Below are positions 37,767 to 46,836 of a stretch of DNA of 64,000 nucleotides, one piece after another. The stretch lies in contig PLNT01000016.1 in NCBI GenBank assembly GCA_003141895.1, forward strand, positions 62,001 to 126,000, given 5' to 3'. Positions within the stretch are counted from its first letter, which is position 1. Every line of letters begins with the position of its first letter. The translations under genes and the position numbers were made by a program. Under the pieces are notes generated by a model. The model was given only the letters and a program-made list of their open reading frames with translations, did no database searches and had not been told where the DNA came from. This DNA comes from Bacteroidales bacterium. GTDB taxonomy: Bacteria > Bacteroidota > Bacteroidia > Bacteroidales > VadinHA17.

Positions 37767-39080
37767 ATGAAAAAAAGACTTTTTTTAGCAGCAGCATTTC
37801 TGATCGCATTTTTTCTGCCTGCTTCAATATTAAAAGCCCAGGAACAAAAACAAAACTATGGAAAAGCTCCTGATGAGCTTTTCCCGTATCAGAAATATGC
37901 GAAAGCTTATAAATACCATTTTCTTGAACCTATCCAGTTCTACGGAGCCGGACGTGAATTACGTGCGCCTTCTGATCTTAAGGAGGTAAGAATAGGATTT
38001 CTGGGGCCTCTTAGCGGTTCAGTAATGGTGCCTCAGGGAAAACAAATGCTTCAGGGTGCAACGCTTGCTATGGAAGAAGCAAACAAAAACGGAGGTTACA
38101 AGGGAACTCCCTTTGTTCTAATGCCACACAATGATGCCGGTTTGTGGGGTGCTGCAGCTAATGAAGTTGTTAAGATGGACGATGAAAAGGATTGGATCTT
38201 TATGGGTTCAATTGATGACATAGTTTCGCATGTGGCATTACGTGCTGCATTAAAACTTGAAATCTTTATGTTGTGTGTCGGAGATCCTGATCCCACTTTT
38301 ACTGAGACAAATATTCCGTGGCTGAATCGTGTTATCCCTGACGACAGACAAAGTGGTTATCAACTGGTTACAAGAATATACAAGAAGGACGGTCACTCCC
38401 GTGTTGCTGTTATCAGAGCCAACAACAGGTATGGCAGAGTGGGAATAAAAATCTTTTCTGAAAATGCTACACGTGTAGGACATCCAATGATCATAGAAGA
38501 AAGATTCAATGATGGAGAAACAGATTTTAAAACCCAATTGGAAAGGATCACGGTAACAAACCCCGATGCAATTCTTGTTTGGGGAAACGCAAAAGAGTCG
38601 GGACTTATTCTGAAACAAATGAGGGAAATTGGTCTAAAACAGCCGGTATATTTTTCCGACAGGGTTGTTAATCCTGAGTTTCTGAGTATAACCGGACCAT
38701 TAGCTGAAGGAATTGTTACAACATGCCAGTATAATCCAACAGCAGATAATCCCAAACTTAAAGCATTCCAGACTAATTATCTAAAGAGATTCGGCCAGGA
38801 ACCCGATGTATTTGCCGCACATGCATATGATGGTATGAATATTATTGTCGAGGCTATTAGGAAGGCCGGATTAAACAGGGTGCTTATCCGCGATCTCCTT
38901 ACCGACAGAAAGACTTTTCAGAATTATGACGGAGTTACAGGCAAGATAATATTGGACGGAAGCTGGAACAACATCAGAGATATTTTCATTGCCGAAGTTC
39001 ATAACGGGAAATTTGTATTTTCTCCTGCTCCCCCGCTTGATCAGAAATACAAACGTGGAAGTTCAACAGGAGGCTATTAA
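37767..39080 (+). CDS. Periplasmic solute-binding protein, LivJ type (Peripla_BP_6)
   Basis: 437 residues. A type I signal peptide (to about residue 24, ILKAQ) without a lipobox, a 50-residue tyrosine-rich leader, then a two-lobed binding fold (about 70-420): [68 protein letters not shown] and [20 protein letters not shown]. The usual ligands are branched-chain amino acids, amides or aromatics. No livHMGF permease or ATPase genes are in the window, so this is an orphan binding protein that may act as a sensor or chaperone. It is 9 bases after the RidA-like gene. Confidence 0.85.
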   Translation: MKKRLFLAAAFLIAFFLPASILKAQEQKQNYGKAPDELFPYQKYAKAYKYHFLEPIQFYGAGRELRAPSDLKEVRIGFLGPLSGSVMVPQGKQMLQGATLAMEEANKNGGYKGTPFVLMPHNDAGLWGAAANEVVKMDDEKDWIFMGSIDDIVSHVALRAALKLEIFMLCVGDPDPTFTETNIPWLNRVIPDDRQSGYQLVTRIYKKDGHSRVAVIRANNRYGRVGIKIFSENATRVGHPMIIEERFNDGETDFKTQLERITVTNPDAILVWGNAKESGLILKQMREIGLKQPVYFSDRVVNPEFLSITGPLAEGIVTTCQYNPTADNPKLKAFQTNYLKRFGQEPDVFAAHAYDGMNIIVEAIRKAGLNRVLIRDLLTDRKTFQNYDGVTGKIILDGSWNNIRDIFIAEVHNGKFVFSPAPPLDQKYKRGSSTGGY

Positions 39081-39099
39081 TAATATAAACGAAATAATA

Positions 39100-39981
39100 A
39101 TGGAAACAAATCCAAGCGATAAACCGGTAAAAGGCAAGTCGCCCATTCAATCAAAAGTGAGTCGGTATACAAAGCCTGACGACACGTTAGTGAATGTTAG
39201 CGGAATTCAGATCGGAGGCTCAGATATAGTAATTATTGCCGGACCATGTGCTGTTGAGAGCAGGGAACAACTTTTTTCTACATCAAGATCTGTTAAAGCC
39301 GGCGGGGCTGCTATTTTGAGAGGAGGCGCATTCAAGCCACGCTCCTCTCCCTATAACTTTCAGGGAATGGGAGAAGAGGGTTTAAAGTTACTCAGTGAAA
39401 TAAGAAAGGAAACCGGGTTACCTATAGTCACTGAAGTTATGGATACCCGACAGGTGGAACTAGTAGCTTCATATGCAGATATGTTACAGATCGGTTCGCG
39501 CAATATGCAAAACTACCCTCTTCTCAAAGAGGTAGGTATGTCGAAAAAACCCGTACTTCTTAAGCGAGGCATGATGGCAACCGTTGAGGAATTCCTTATG
39601 GCAGCCGAATATATCCTGAGCCAGGGAAATGGTCAGATAGTGCTGTGCGAAAGAGGCATACGTACTTTCGAAACTTCAACACGAAACACACTCGATCTGA
39701 GTGCTGTCCCAATGTTAAAAAGGCTGACTCATCTTCCGGTAATTATTGATCCAAGTCACGGAACCGGTTTAAGATGGATGGTTCCTCCAATGGCCAAAGC
39801 ATCTATTGCTGTCGGAGCTGATGGACTTATAATGGAAGTGCATTATAAACCTGAAGAAGCACTTTGCGACGGTTTTCAATCCCTCAGTCTTGATGAATTC
39901 GACCTGTTAATGGCCGACATGAAAAAAATAGCTAAAGCTATTGGCAGAGAGATAGCAGTGCCAAAGCATGCAACTGTCTAA
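39100..39981 (+). CDS. aroF: 3-deoxy-7-phosphoheptulonate (DAHP) synthase
   Basis: The open frame begins inside the upstream gene (38989), but the ATG at 39100 fits the coding start, giving 293 residues. It is of the AroAI-beta/KDO8P-synthase-like type: [67 protein letters not shown], and [10 protein letters not shown] with [20 protein letters not shown]. It condenses phosphoenolpyruvate and erythrose 4-phosphate, the first step toward chorismate. There is a 40-residue leader and no chorismate-mutase or ferredoxin-like regulatory domain, so feedback control is probably absent. A copy between two binding-protein genes is an unusual place for it. Confidence 0.93.
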   Translation: METNPSDKPVKGKSPIQSKVSRYTKPDDTLVNVSGIQIGGSDIVIIAGPCAVESREQLFSTSRSVKAGGAAILRGGAFKPRSSPYNFQGMGEEGLKLLSEIRKETGLPIVTEVMDTRQVELVASYADMLQIGSRNMQNYPLLKEVGMSKKPVLLKRGMMATVEEFLMAAEYILSQGNGQIVLCERGIRTFETSTRNTLDLSAVPMLKRLTHLPVIIDPSHGTGLRWMVPPMAKASIAVGADGLIMEVHYKPEEALCDGFQSLSLDEFDLLMADMKKIAKAIGREIAVPKHATV

Positions 39982-40031
39982 AACATTTTTGTCAGTACGA
40001 ATAAGTGAGATTATTCATTATTCTGAAAAAG

Positions 40032-40124
40032 TTACCCCCTTCCTTCCCGATAACTATTGGGACTTCCCTCATGGGGGAAGGAAAAACAAACATTTCCCCC
40101 TTGGGGGAAAATGAAAGGGGGTAA
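40032..40124. repeat. C/G-rich palindromic repeat with an inserted TCCCGATA-type palindrome
   Basis: TTACCCCCTT and GAAAGGGGGTAA ends as in other copies, but the left half carries TCCCGATAACTATTGGGA, a second palindrome that also occurs (CCCGATAGCTATCGGG) at 60969-60984. Confidence 0.8.
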
Positions 40125-40182
40125 AACTATTGATGAAATAAATTAATTTCCGATAATATCACCTTCATCCAGATTTTGTCCG

Positions 40183-41295
40183 TTGAATAAATTGATATTC
40201 ATAATATTTCTCATGTCTGTCGGATTTATTGCCCCTGATGTAAATGCTCTGCAAATCACCGAACGACAAGACTCGACAATTAAAATAGGCCTTTTGATAC
40301 AGGATAATAACTCGTTTGCTGCAAGACAAGGAGCTGAGCTGGCCATCCTTAAAGCCAATGAAACAGGTGGATACCAAAGGAAAAAGTTCCAGCTGGTTGT
40401 ACGATCAATGGAAGGTCCATGGGGAACCGGGTCAAAACAGGCAGTGAATCTTATATTTGATGAAAAGGTGGCAGTTATAATGGGTTCACACGACGGAAGA
40501 AATGCACACCTGGTAGAGCAGGTTTCTACAAAAGCACGTTTAGTATTTTTATCCTGCTGGGCGGGGGATCCCACTCTTTCCCAGGCCTTCGTTCCATGGT
40601 TTTTCAGTTGCGTTCCGAATGATCTCCGTCAGGCCGATGCCCTCTTTGAGGAAGTCTACAATAGAAGAAAGCTAAACAAAATAGCTGCAATATCAGACAA
40701 TGGTTATGATTCAAAGCTGGCTATGGAAAGCTTTGTAAAAAAAGCAGAATCTAAAGGAAAAAATGTTAGCCTTCAGCTTCACTATGATTTTCAAAATAAG
40801 GATTTTAATGATATTGTCAGCCAGGTTCACAATGCCGTTATCGACGGAATTATTCTGTTTGGACAACCTTCAGCTTCACTGAAATTGAACCGGCAATTAG
40901 AGCAAAAGAAAATGAATCGGACCGTTTTTGGTACATTGTCCCTTCTTAATGAAGATGAGATGCAGGATAATAACCTTTCAGATTATAAGAACATGATATT
41001 AGTCTATCCGGGGAATTTATCCGGATCAAAGGGTTTAGCTTTTCGGGATGAGTACCTGAAAACATACGGTAAACTTCCGGGCGCTGTTGCTGCATATTCA
41101 TTTGATGGAATGAATATACTCATCGAAGCTATCAGAAAAGCAGGACTCGATCGTGAAAACATACAAAAAACAATTTCAAAAATGCGATTTGAAGGTGTTA
41201 CCGGATTAATTCAATTTGATGAAAAAGGGAAACGTACCGGTACACCAGGATTTATGGAGATAAAAAACGGGGTACAGGTTATTCCGGGTAAATAA
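40183..41295 (+). CDS. Second periplasmic solute-binding protein, LivJ type
   Basis: 370 residues. A signal peptide (MNKLIFIIFLMSVGFIAPDVNA) is followed by a binding fold: [95 protein letters not shown] and the final GVTGLIQFDEKGKR. It is a paralogue of the protein at 37767, sharing the [13 protein letters not shown] block, but has no long leader. Again no transporter genes accompany it. It follows the DAHP synthase after a 201-base gap filled by a palindromic repeat, so it may begin a new transcript. Confidence 0.85.
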   Translation: MNKLIFIIFLMSVGFIAPDVNALQITERQDSTIKIGLLIQDNNSFAARQGAELAILKANETGGYQRKKFQLVVRSMEGPWGTGSKQAVNLIFDEKVAVIMGSHDGRNAHLVEQVSTKARLVFLSCWAGDPTLSQAFVPWFFSCVPNDLRQADALFEEVYNRRKLNKIAAISDNGYDSKLAMESFVKKAESKGKNVSLQLHYDFQNKDFNDIVSQVHNAVIDGIILFGQPSASLKLNRQLEQKKMNRTVFGTLSLLNEDEMQDNNLSDYKNMILVYPGNLSGSKGLAFRDEYLKTYGKLPGAVAAYSFDGMNILIEAIRKAGLDRENIQKTISKMRFEGVTGLIQFDEKGKRTGTPGFMEIKNGVQVIPGK

Positions 41296-41393
41296 TTTTA
41301 AAGGCTGGATTCTATTAATTTCTTAAATTTGAGATATATATCAAGAACAAAAATCACTAGATGAAAATCGTTATTTATTAGAATTCAACTATA

Positions 41394-44300
41394 ATGAAGA
41401 ATTATAATTACTTATTAATAGTGGTGGTGTGTTTTCAATTCCTCTTCAGTTGCAAGGAAACTCCTAAGGATACCAAGCAAAGATCAGTAGAACTGATGAC
41501 AACCCAAACCCTTGGTCTTGCCTATCTTGAAGAATTTAAACTCGACGACGCTGAAAAACAATTCCTGAAGTTTATCAAGCTTGCACCTGATGAAAAACTG
41601 GGATATGCCAATCTGGGACTTGCATATTTAAGAATGGGTAAATATCCGGAAGCTAAAAAGCAGCTTGCAGTAGCAATAAAAATTGATCCTAAAGATCCTG
41701 ACATAAGATTATTGCTGTCTACTGTCTATCAGATGAATGATGAACGTGACAAAGCTATTACAGAACTCAGAGATGCTCTAAAATTTGCGCCTGACCATAT
41801 TAAAATATTATATGATCTTACTGAATTGTATTCTAATGCGACTGATGCTGATTCGAGGACCCAACGAAAGAATTATCTTCTTCAACTGGTTCAAAAAGCA
41901 CCATCAAATCTTGTTCCTAAGCTAAGTCTTACAGATATATATATACACGATGGAGAAACCGATAAAGCAATTGAGCAGCTCGAGATAATTCAAAAACAAT
42001 TCCCCGAGTTTCCGAAAGAAGCCATTGATTATTACAATAAAACACTTTCATTACTTAAAAGAAAGGATAAGGATAATGCTATAATTCAATATACCATATT
42101 TCATAATTATCTTAAAGTTACTTCCCCTTATCAGGCCGGAATTATGGATCTGAAAGGGCCTGGCGGTGCATTAATAGGATTTCCTTTAATTACATATGAC
42201 CAGCAACCGGTTACATCAACAAGCGAAAATAAATCGTTGCTCGACGTTATTAAATTCACCGATGCTACTGAATCAGCAGGATTGGGAATAGTCAGGAAAA
42301 ATAAAGAGGAAGCCAGCCGAAAATATTCCACTCATGTCGAAGCTGCTGATTACGATAGCGATGGAGATATTGATCTTTATGTTGGAAGTTATGATGAAAC
42401 AACATCAACCTACAAACATTACCTTTTTAATAATGAAATGAGCCGTTTTAAGGACGTCTCGGAAGAATCCGGAATAAAGCACTCGGGTAATGAATCATCT
42501 GCGTCATTTGCGGATTATGACAACGACGGATTTCTCGATCTTTATATAATTAAGGAAAGCGGAGATATTTTATACAGGAATGCCGGAAAAGGATTGTTTG
42601 AAAATGTCACAGACAAAGCTTTGATAGGAAGTAAAACTGGCGGCAATAAGTGCATATTTTTCGATATGGATCATGACGGTGATCTTGATCTGTATGAAAC
42701 ATGCTCTAATTCAAATCTGATGTTCAGAAATAACGGGGATGGCACATTCGTTGAAGAGGCAGAAAAAATGGGTGTTTCTCAAAAAGGTGCAAACAGCCAC
42801 GATGTTGTCTTTGGTGATTTTGATGATGATGGGGATATCGACTTTTTTGTCGCAAACGAAAACTCAAGTAATACGCTATTCTCAAATCAAAGACAAGGTT
42901 CTTTCAAAGATATTACTGAAGAATGTGGTCTTAAAAGTACCGGAGGATCTGTGTCTGTAGCTGCAGGAGACTATAATAATGACGGGTTCTCTGATCTGTT
43001 CGTTTGCTCAGTCAATGAAGGCAACAGTCAGCTGTACAGGAATAAAGGTAATGGAAGTTTCGAACCTGTGGTGAAATCAAAGGAAATGTTTTCAGCGGCT
43101 CAGAAGGTCAAAGTATATGATGCGAAGTTCTTCGATTTTGACAATGACGGATTCCAGGATCTGATACTTGCGGGAGAATCGGTGGAAAATGGCGGACGAG
43201 GTCTTCTCTTATATCATAACGATGGGAAAGGAGGCTTCGAAGATGTGTCAAGACTCCTGCCTGATGAGCCGAAATCTGGCAGACAAATTACTTTGTTTGA
43301 TTATAATAATGACGGGGATATAGATGTGGTAATTGCCGGTCTGAACGGCGGTGTTACCCTTCTACGCAACGATGGTGGTAACAATAACCACTATGTTACA
43401 ATGAAACTTGTCGGCCTGAGAGCCGGTAGTGCAAAGAATAATGATTTCGGCATTGGTGCAAAAGTTGAAATCCGGTCCGGTGATCTATATCAATCGATGA
43501 TTGTAACCGATCCAAATGTGCACTTTGGGTTAGGAAACAGATCCAAAGCTGAAACAATCAGAATCACATGGACAAATGGTGTCCCACAAAATATATTTGC
43601 TCCCGGGACTGATCAGGCTTTGATTGAAGCACAGACTCTTAAAGGATCATGTCCTTTTTTGTTCGCATGGGATGGCAAGCAGTACACTTTTGTGAAAGAC
43701 TTTATGTGGAGAAGTGCTCTCGGAATGCCACTTGGTATAATGGGGGGAAATACTGCTTATGCATTTCCTGATGCTTCTGACGATTGTATCAAAATTCCGG
43801 GCGAATCTTTGAAGCCTGAAAAAGGACAATATTCTATTCAGTTAACTTCAGAATTATGGGAGACACTGTATTATGATCAGGTTCAGCTTATTGCAGTTGA
43901 TCATCCCGAAAATATTGATGTCTTCGTTCCGGAACAATTCTCCCCTCCCCCCTTCCCGGGTGATAAACAATATCAGGTAGCCGAAAAACATGCTCCTGCA
44001 TCTGCTAAAGATTCAGAAGGAAATGATGTTCTGCAATTTATTTCTCAAAAGGATAACAATTATTTGTCTGATTTTACTCCGGGTAAATACCAGGGAGTTA
44101 CAGGAATGCATGATTTGATCCTTGACCCGGGGACGGTTGGTAAAGACAATAAGCTGTTTCTTTTCCTTGAAGGATGGATATTCCCAACTGATGCCAGCAT
44201 AAATGTTGCTATTTCCCAGTCATCAGGTACTATTGTAACCAGACCAATTCTCCAGGTTATAAATAAAAAAGGTGAATGGGAAACCGTAATTGAAAATCTT

Positions 44301-44945
44301 GGTTTTCCAATGGGCAAGGATAAAACTGTTATTGCTGACCTTTCAGGAAAATTTCTTTCAGCCGACCATCGTGTCAGAATCAGGACTAACATGGAAATAT
44401 ACTGGGATTATGTCTTTTTCTCGGATAATGTTTCAATAAATCAAGCTGTTACAACTACTCTGAATCCAGTTTCCGCAGATTTACATTACCGGGGATTTTC
44501 ACATGAATTTCGAAAAGGTGGCCGTTATGGACCTCATTGGTTTGATTATTCAAATGTAAACAGGAATACAAAATGGCGCGATTTAACTGGAAACTATACC
44601 CGTTATGGTGACGTTTTACCACTGCTTACCGAGTCTGATAATAAATACGTTATTTCAAATGCAGGTGATGAAACCTCGATTAAATTTGATTCGAGCGTAT
44701 TACCTGAACTAAAAAAAGGCTGGAAAAGGGATTTTCTTATTCATACAGTTGGGTGGGTAAAAGATGGTGATTTAAATACTGCTCTTGGAAATACAGTACT
44801 GCCTCTTCCATTTCACGGTATGAAAAGCTATCCGCCTTCTGAAAATGATGTCTATCCGCAGGATGCTGAACATCAGCAATATCTCAGGGAATATAATACA
44901 AGAGTTGTAACAACAGATAATTTCAGAAATGCATTGAAAAAATAA
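41394..44945 (+). CDS. Large TPR plus CRTAC1-type lipoprotein with an unassigned C-terminal region
   Basis: 1183 residues. A lipobox (LFSCKETP, Cys about 20) is followed by TPR repeats at about 40-210 (LGLAYLEEFKLDDAEKQFLK, ANLGLAYLRMGKYPEAKKQL). FG-GAP/VCBS blades with DYDSDGDIDLYV, DYDNDGFLDLYI, DMDHDGDLDLYE, DFDDDGDIDFFV and DYNNDGDIDVVI span about 300-670, and an ASPIC/UnbV module about 680-740 (GIGAKVEIRSGD, VHFGLGNRSKAETIRITW). The last 440 residues (FLFAWDGKQYTFVKDFMWRS, RGGRYGPHWFDYSNVN, KGWKRDFLIHTVGWVKDGDLN) match nothing I know. It is the second CRTAC1-type member of the cluster and by far the largest. Surface-anchored by inference. Confidence 0.82.
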   Translation: MKNYNYLLIVVVCFQFLFSCKETPKDTKQRSVELMTTQTLGLAYLEEFKLDDAEKQFLKFIKLAPDEKLGYANLGLAYLRMGKYPEAKKQLAVAIKIDPKDPDIRLLLSTVYQMNDERDKAITELRDALKFAPDHIKILYDLTELYSNATDADSRTQRKNYLLQLVQKAPSNLVPKLSLTDIYIHDGETDKAIEQLEIIQKQFPEFPKEAIDYYNKTLSLLKRKDKDNAIIQYTIFHNYLKVTSPYQAGIMDLKGPGGALIGFPLITYDQQPVTSTSENKSLLDVIKFTDATESAGLGIVRKNKEEASRKYSTHVEAADYDSDGDIDLYVGSYDETTSTYKHYLFNNEMSRFKDVSEESGIKHSGNESSASFADYDNDGFLDLYIIKESGDILYRNAGKGLFENVTDKALIGSKTGGNKCIFFDMDHDGDLDLYETCSNSNLMFRNNGDGTFVEEAEKMGVSQKGANSHDVVFGDFDDDGDIDFFVANENSSNTLFSNQRQGSFKDITEECGLKSTGGSVSVAAGDYNNDGFSDLFVCSVNEGNSQLYRNKGNGSFEPVVKSKEMFSAAQKVKVYDAKFFDFDNDGFQDLILAGESVENGGRGLLLYHNDGKGGFEDVSRLLPDEPKSGRQITLFDYNNDGDIDVVIAGLNGGVTLLRNDGGNNNHYVTMKLVGLRAGSAKNNDFGIGAKVEIRSGDLYQSMIVTDPNVHFGLGNRSKAETIRITWTNGVPQNIFAPGTDQALIEAQTLKGSCPFLFAWDGKQYTFVKDFMWRSALGMPLGIMGGNTAYAFPDASDDCIKIPGESLKPEKGQYSIQLTSELWETLYYDQVQLIAVDHPENIDVFVPEQFSPPPFPGDKQYQVAEKHAPASAKDSEGNDVLQFISQKDNNYLSDFTPGKYQGVTGMHDLILDPGTVGKDNKLFLFLEGWIFPTDASINVAISQSSGTIVTRPILQVINKKGEWETVIENLGFPMGKDKTVIADLSGKFLSADHRVRIRTNMEIYWDYVFFSDNVSINQAVTTTLNPVSADLHYRGFSHEFRKGGRYGPHWFDYSNVNRNTKWRDLTGNYTRYGDVLPLLTESDNKYVISNAGDETSIKFDSSVLPELKKGWKRDFLIHTVGWVKDGDLNTALGNTVLPLPFHGMKSYPPSENDVYPQDAEHQQYLREYNTRVVTTDNFRNALKK

Positions 44946-44981
44946 TTATAATATCCGGATTAATGATGCATTATAATTTTA

Positions 44982-45060
44982 TTGACCCCCTTCCAAACCT
45001 TCCCCCAGGGGGGAAGGCTTGCCATCTTTTCCCCCTTTGGGGAAATAAGAAAGTGGGTAA
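44982..45060. repeat. C/G-rich palindromic repeat preceding a CRTAC1 gene
   Basis: TTGACCCCCTT to AAGTGGGTAA with inner hairpins CCTTCCCCC-AGGGGGGAAGG and TTTTCCCCC-TTTGGGGAAA. It happens to be open in the frame of the downstream gene, creating a false 36-residue N-terminal extension. Confidence 0.82.
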
Positions 45061-45070
45061 AAAACATACG

Positions 45071-46717
45071 ATGACTTTAACATTCTTGTTTTACCTTTTG
45101 ACAATGATTTTCCCGTGTATCAGTTCTGCTCAGAAGAAAGTCATATTTACTGACATTACGAAAAAGGCAGGAATTCATTTCAACTTAAATTTCGGCGATA
45201 AATCCTACAAGAATATAATGGAAAGCAGCGGATCAGGGATTACAATATTTGATTATAACAACGATGGTTTAATGGATCTTTACCTGATGAACGGAACTTA
45301 TCTTGAAGGTATTTCTGATCCTGAAGGGAAAATCTATAAGAATTCACATAACGAATTATACAAAAATAACGGAGATGGGACATTCACAGAGGTATCTAAA
45401 ATTGCCGGAGTCGGAGGCCATCAATGGAGTATGGCCGCAGGTGCAATTGATCTGGATAATGATGGTTATAAAGATCTCTACGTTTTAAATTATGGTCCGA
45501 ATGTCTTCTACCATAATAATGGTAACGGAACTTTCAAAGACATAACTTCCTCATTAGGCCTGGCCGGACCTGATACTCTGAACGGTTTTACCAAATGGAG
45601 TATTGGTGTTTCTTTCTGGGATTATAATCATGACGGCCGGATAGATGCCATGGTAGGCAACTTCATGGCTTTTGACCCTGAATATGTTTCACCATCAACA
45701 CCTAATATGATGCCAAGTCCTGCTGAGTACAAGGGTCAGGCTTCTATGCTGTATGAACAACAACCTGATGGAAAGTTTATTGATGTCACCAGGAAAAACA
45801 ACTTATATTATCCAAATTCGAAATGCATGGGATTGACTGTCTTCGATTATGATGACGATGGGAAAATTGACATTTTTCAGGCAAATGATCACCAGCTGAA
45901 TTTCCTGTTCAGAAATGAAAATGGTACTTACAAAGAGGTCGGCGTTAAAAGTGGCGTTGCGGCAAACAGCCATGGTGTTGGAACCGGCTCTATGCATGCA
46001 TCTATTGGAGATATTGATGGAGACGGATTAATTGATATCCTTGTTTCCGATCTTGACTACGGTGCCCTTTATCATAATGAAGGGAACGGAATATTTGTTG
46101 ACATAACTGAGGAAAGCGGCGTTGCAGCTGCAATGGAAGGAAAAGGCAGCTGGGGTGCACAGCTTTTTGATTATGATAATGATGGTGATCTTGATATCGT
46201 TGTTGCAAACGGAACAGCTGAAGAACTGATCCCTCAATATCCGCTCTTGCTGGAAAATGACGGTAAAGGACATTTTAAGAATGTCGGAATGGAGCATGGC
46301 AGCTATTTCAAAACGAAACGATCAGGCAGAAGCCTGGCAGTATGGGATTTTGACAATGACGGCAATATGGATATTATTATTTCTCATCTTGATAAGAATG
46401 GAACACCTGTTCTCCTAAGAAATAATGGAGGAAACGGAAACCACTGGCTAGGTTTGACTCTCGCAGGAAAAGGTGGTTCGGAGATAAGTGCCAAAGTAAC
46501 CGTTACGGCTGGCGCGAAGAAACAGGTGCTGGTCAACCAGTTTGCAACAAGCTACCTGGCTAATAATGATCCAAGACTCCATTTCGGGTTAGGTCAGACA
46601 AAAGAGATCAATCTTCTGGAAATCAGCTGGTCAGATGGGAAGAAGGAAGTGTACAAGAATATCGATTCCGACCGTTATATAACAATAATAGAGGGCAAAG
46701 GAATTGTTAAAAAATGA
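45071..46717 (+). CDS. CRTAC1-family exported protein (FG-GAP/VCBS plus ASPIC/UnbV)
   Basis: The frame is open from 44963, but the first 36 codons are a palindromic repeat; the ATG at 45071 starts a true signal peptide (MTLTFLFYLLTMIFPCISSA), giving 548 residues. The propeller loops are DYNNDGLMDLYL, DLDNDGYKDLYV, DYNHDGRIDAMV, DYDDDGKIDIFQ, DIDGDGLIDILV, DYDNDGDLDIVV and DFDNDGNMDIII. The C-terminal ASPIC/UnbV domain has DPRLHFGLGQTKEINLLEISWSDGKK. There is no lipobox, so it may be secreted or bound through partners. Closely similar in plan to the protein at 30806. Probably co-transcribed with the large protein before it. Confidence 0.85.
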   Translation: MTLTFLFYLLTMIFPCISSAQKKVIFTDITKKAGIHFNLNFGDKSYKNIMESSGSGITIFDYNNDGLMDLYLMNGTYLEGISDPEGKIYKNSHNELYKNNGDGTFTEVSKIAGVGGHQWSMAAGAIDLDNDGYKDLYVLNYGPNVFYHNNGNGTFKDITSSLGLAGPDTLNGFTKWSIGVSFWDYNHDGRIDAMVGNFMAFDPEYVSPSTPNMMPSPAEYKGQASMLYEQQPDGKFIDVTRKNNLYYPNSKCMGLTVFDYDDDGKIDIFQANDHQLNFLFRNENGTYKEVGVKSGVAANSHGVGTGSMHASIGDIDGDGLIDILVSDLDYGALYHNEGNGIFVDITEESGVAAAMEGKGSWGAQLFDYDNDGDLDIVVANGTAEELIPQYPLLLENDGKGHFKNVGMEHGSYFKTKRSGRSLAVWDFDNDGNMDIIISHLDKNGTPVLLRNNGGNGNHWLGLTLAGKGGSEISAKVTVTAGAKKQVLVNQFATSYLANNDPRLHFGLGQTKEINLLEISWSDGKKEVYKNIDSDRYITIIEGKGIVKK

Positions 46718-46730
46718 GAAATAAGAACTG

Positions 46731-46806
46731 ACACAGAGGACCACAGAGAACTACAGAGAAAACAAGGATTCATGATCTGCGAAAATCTGCGTGATCTGCG
46801 GGAAAC
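46731..46806. repeat. CACAGAG and ATCTGCG tandem words
   Basis: Three CACAGAG/TACAGAG units are followed by three ATCTGCG units (GATCTGCGAAAATCTGCGTG then ATCTGCGGG). The reverse complement of the second word recurs at 58606-58632. Confidence 0.75.
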
Positions 46807-46836
46807 ATAATAATTAAACAATTAAAAATCAATTAT

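Noticed and set aside
38989-39099. Extended N-terminus of the DAHP synthase inside the upstream gene
   Set aside because: It reads out of frame through the end of the binding-protein gene and has no family similarity. The ATG at 39100 is intergenic and suitable.
40143-40574. 143-codon minus-strand frame
   Set aside because: It is antisense to the signal peptide and first lobe of the second binding protein, with no features of its own.
44963-45070. ATG at 44963 as start of the CRTAC1 gene
   Set aside because: The first 36 codons are a palindromic repeat element. The ATG at 45071 begins a clean signal peptide in the same frame.
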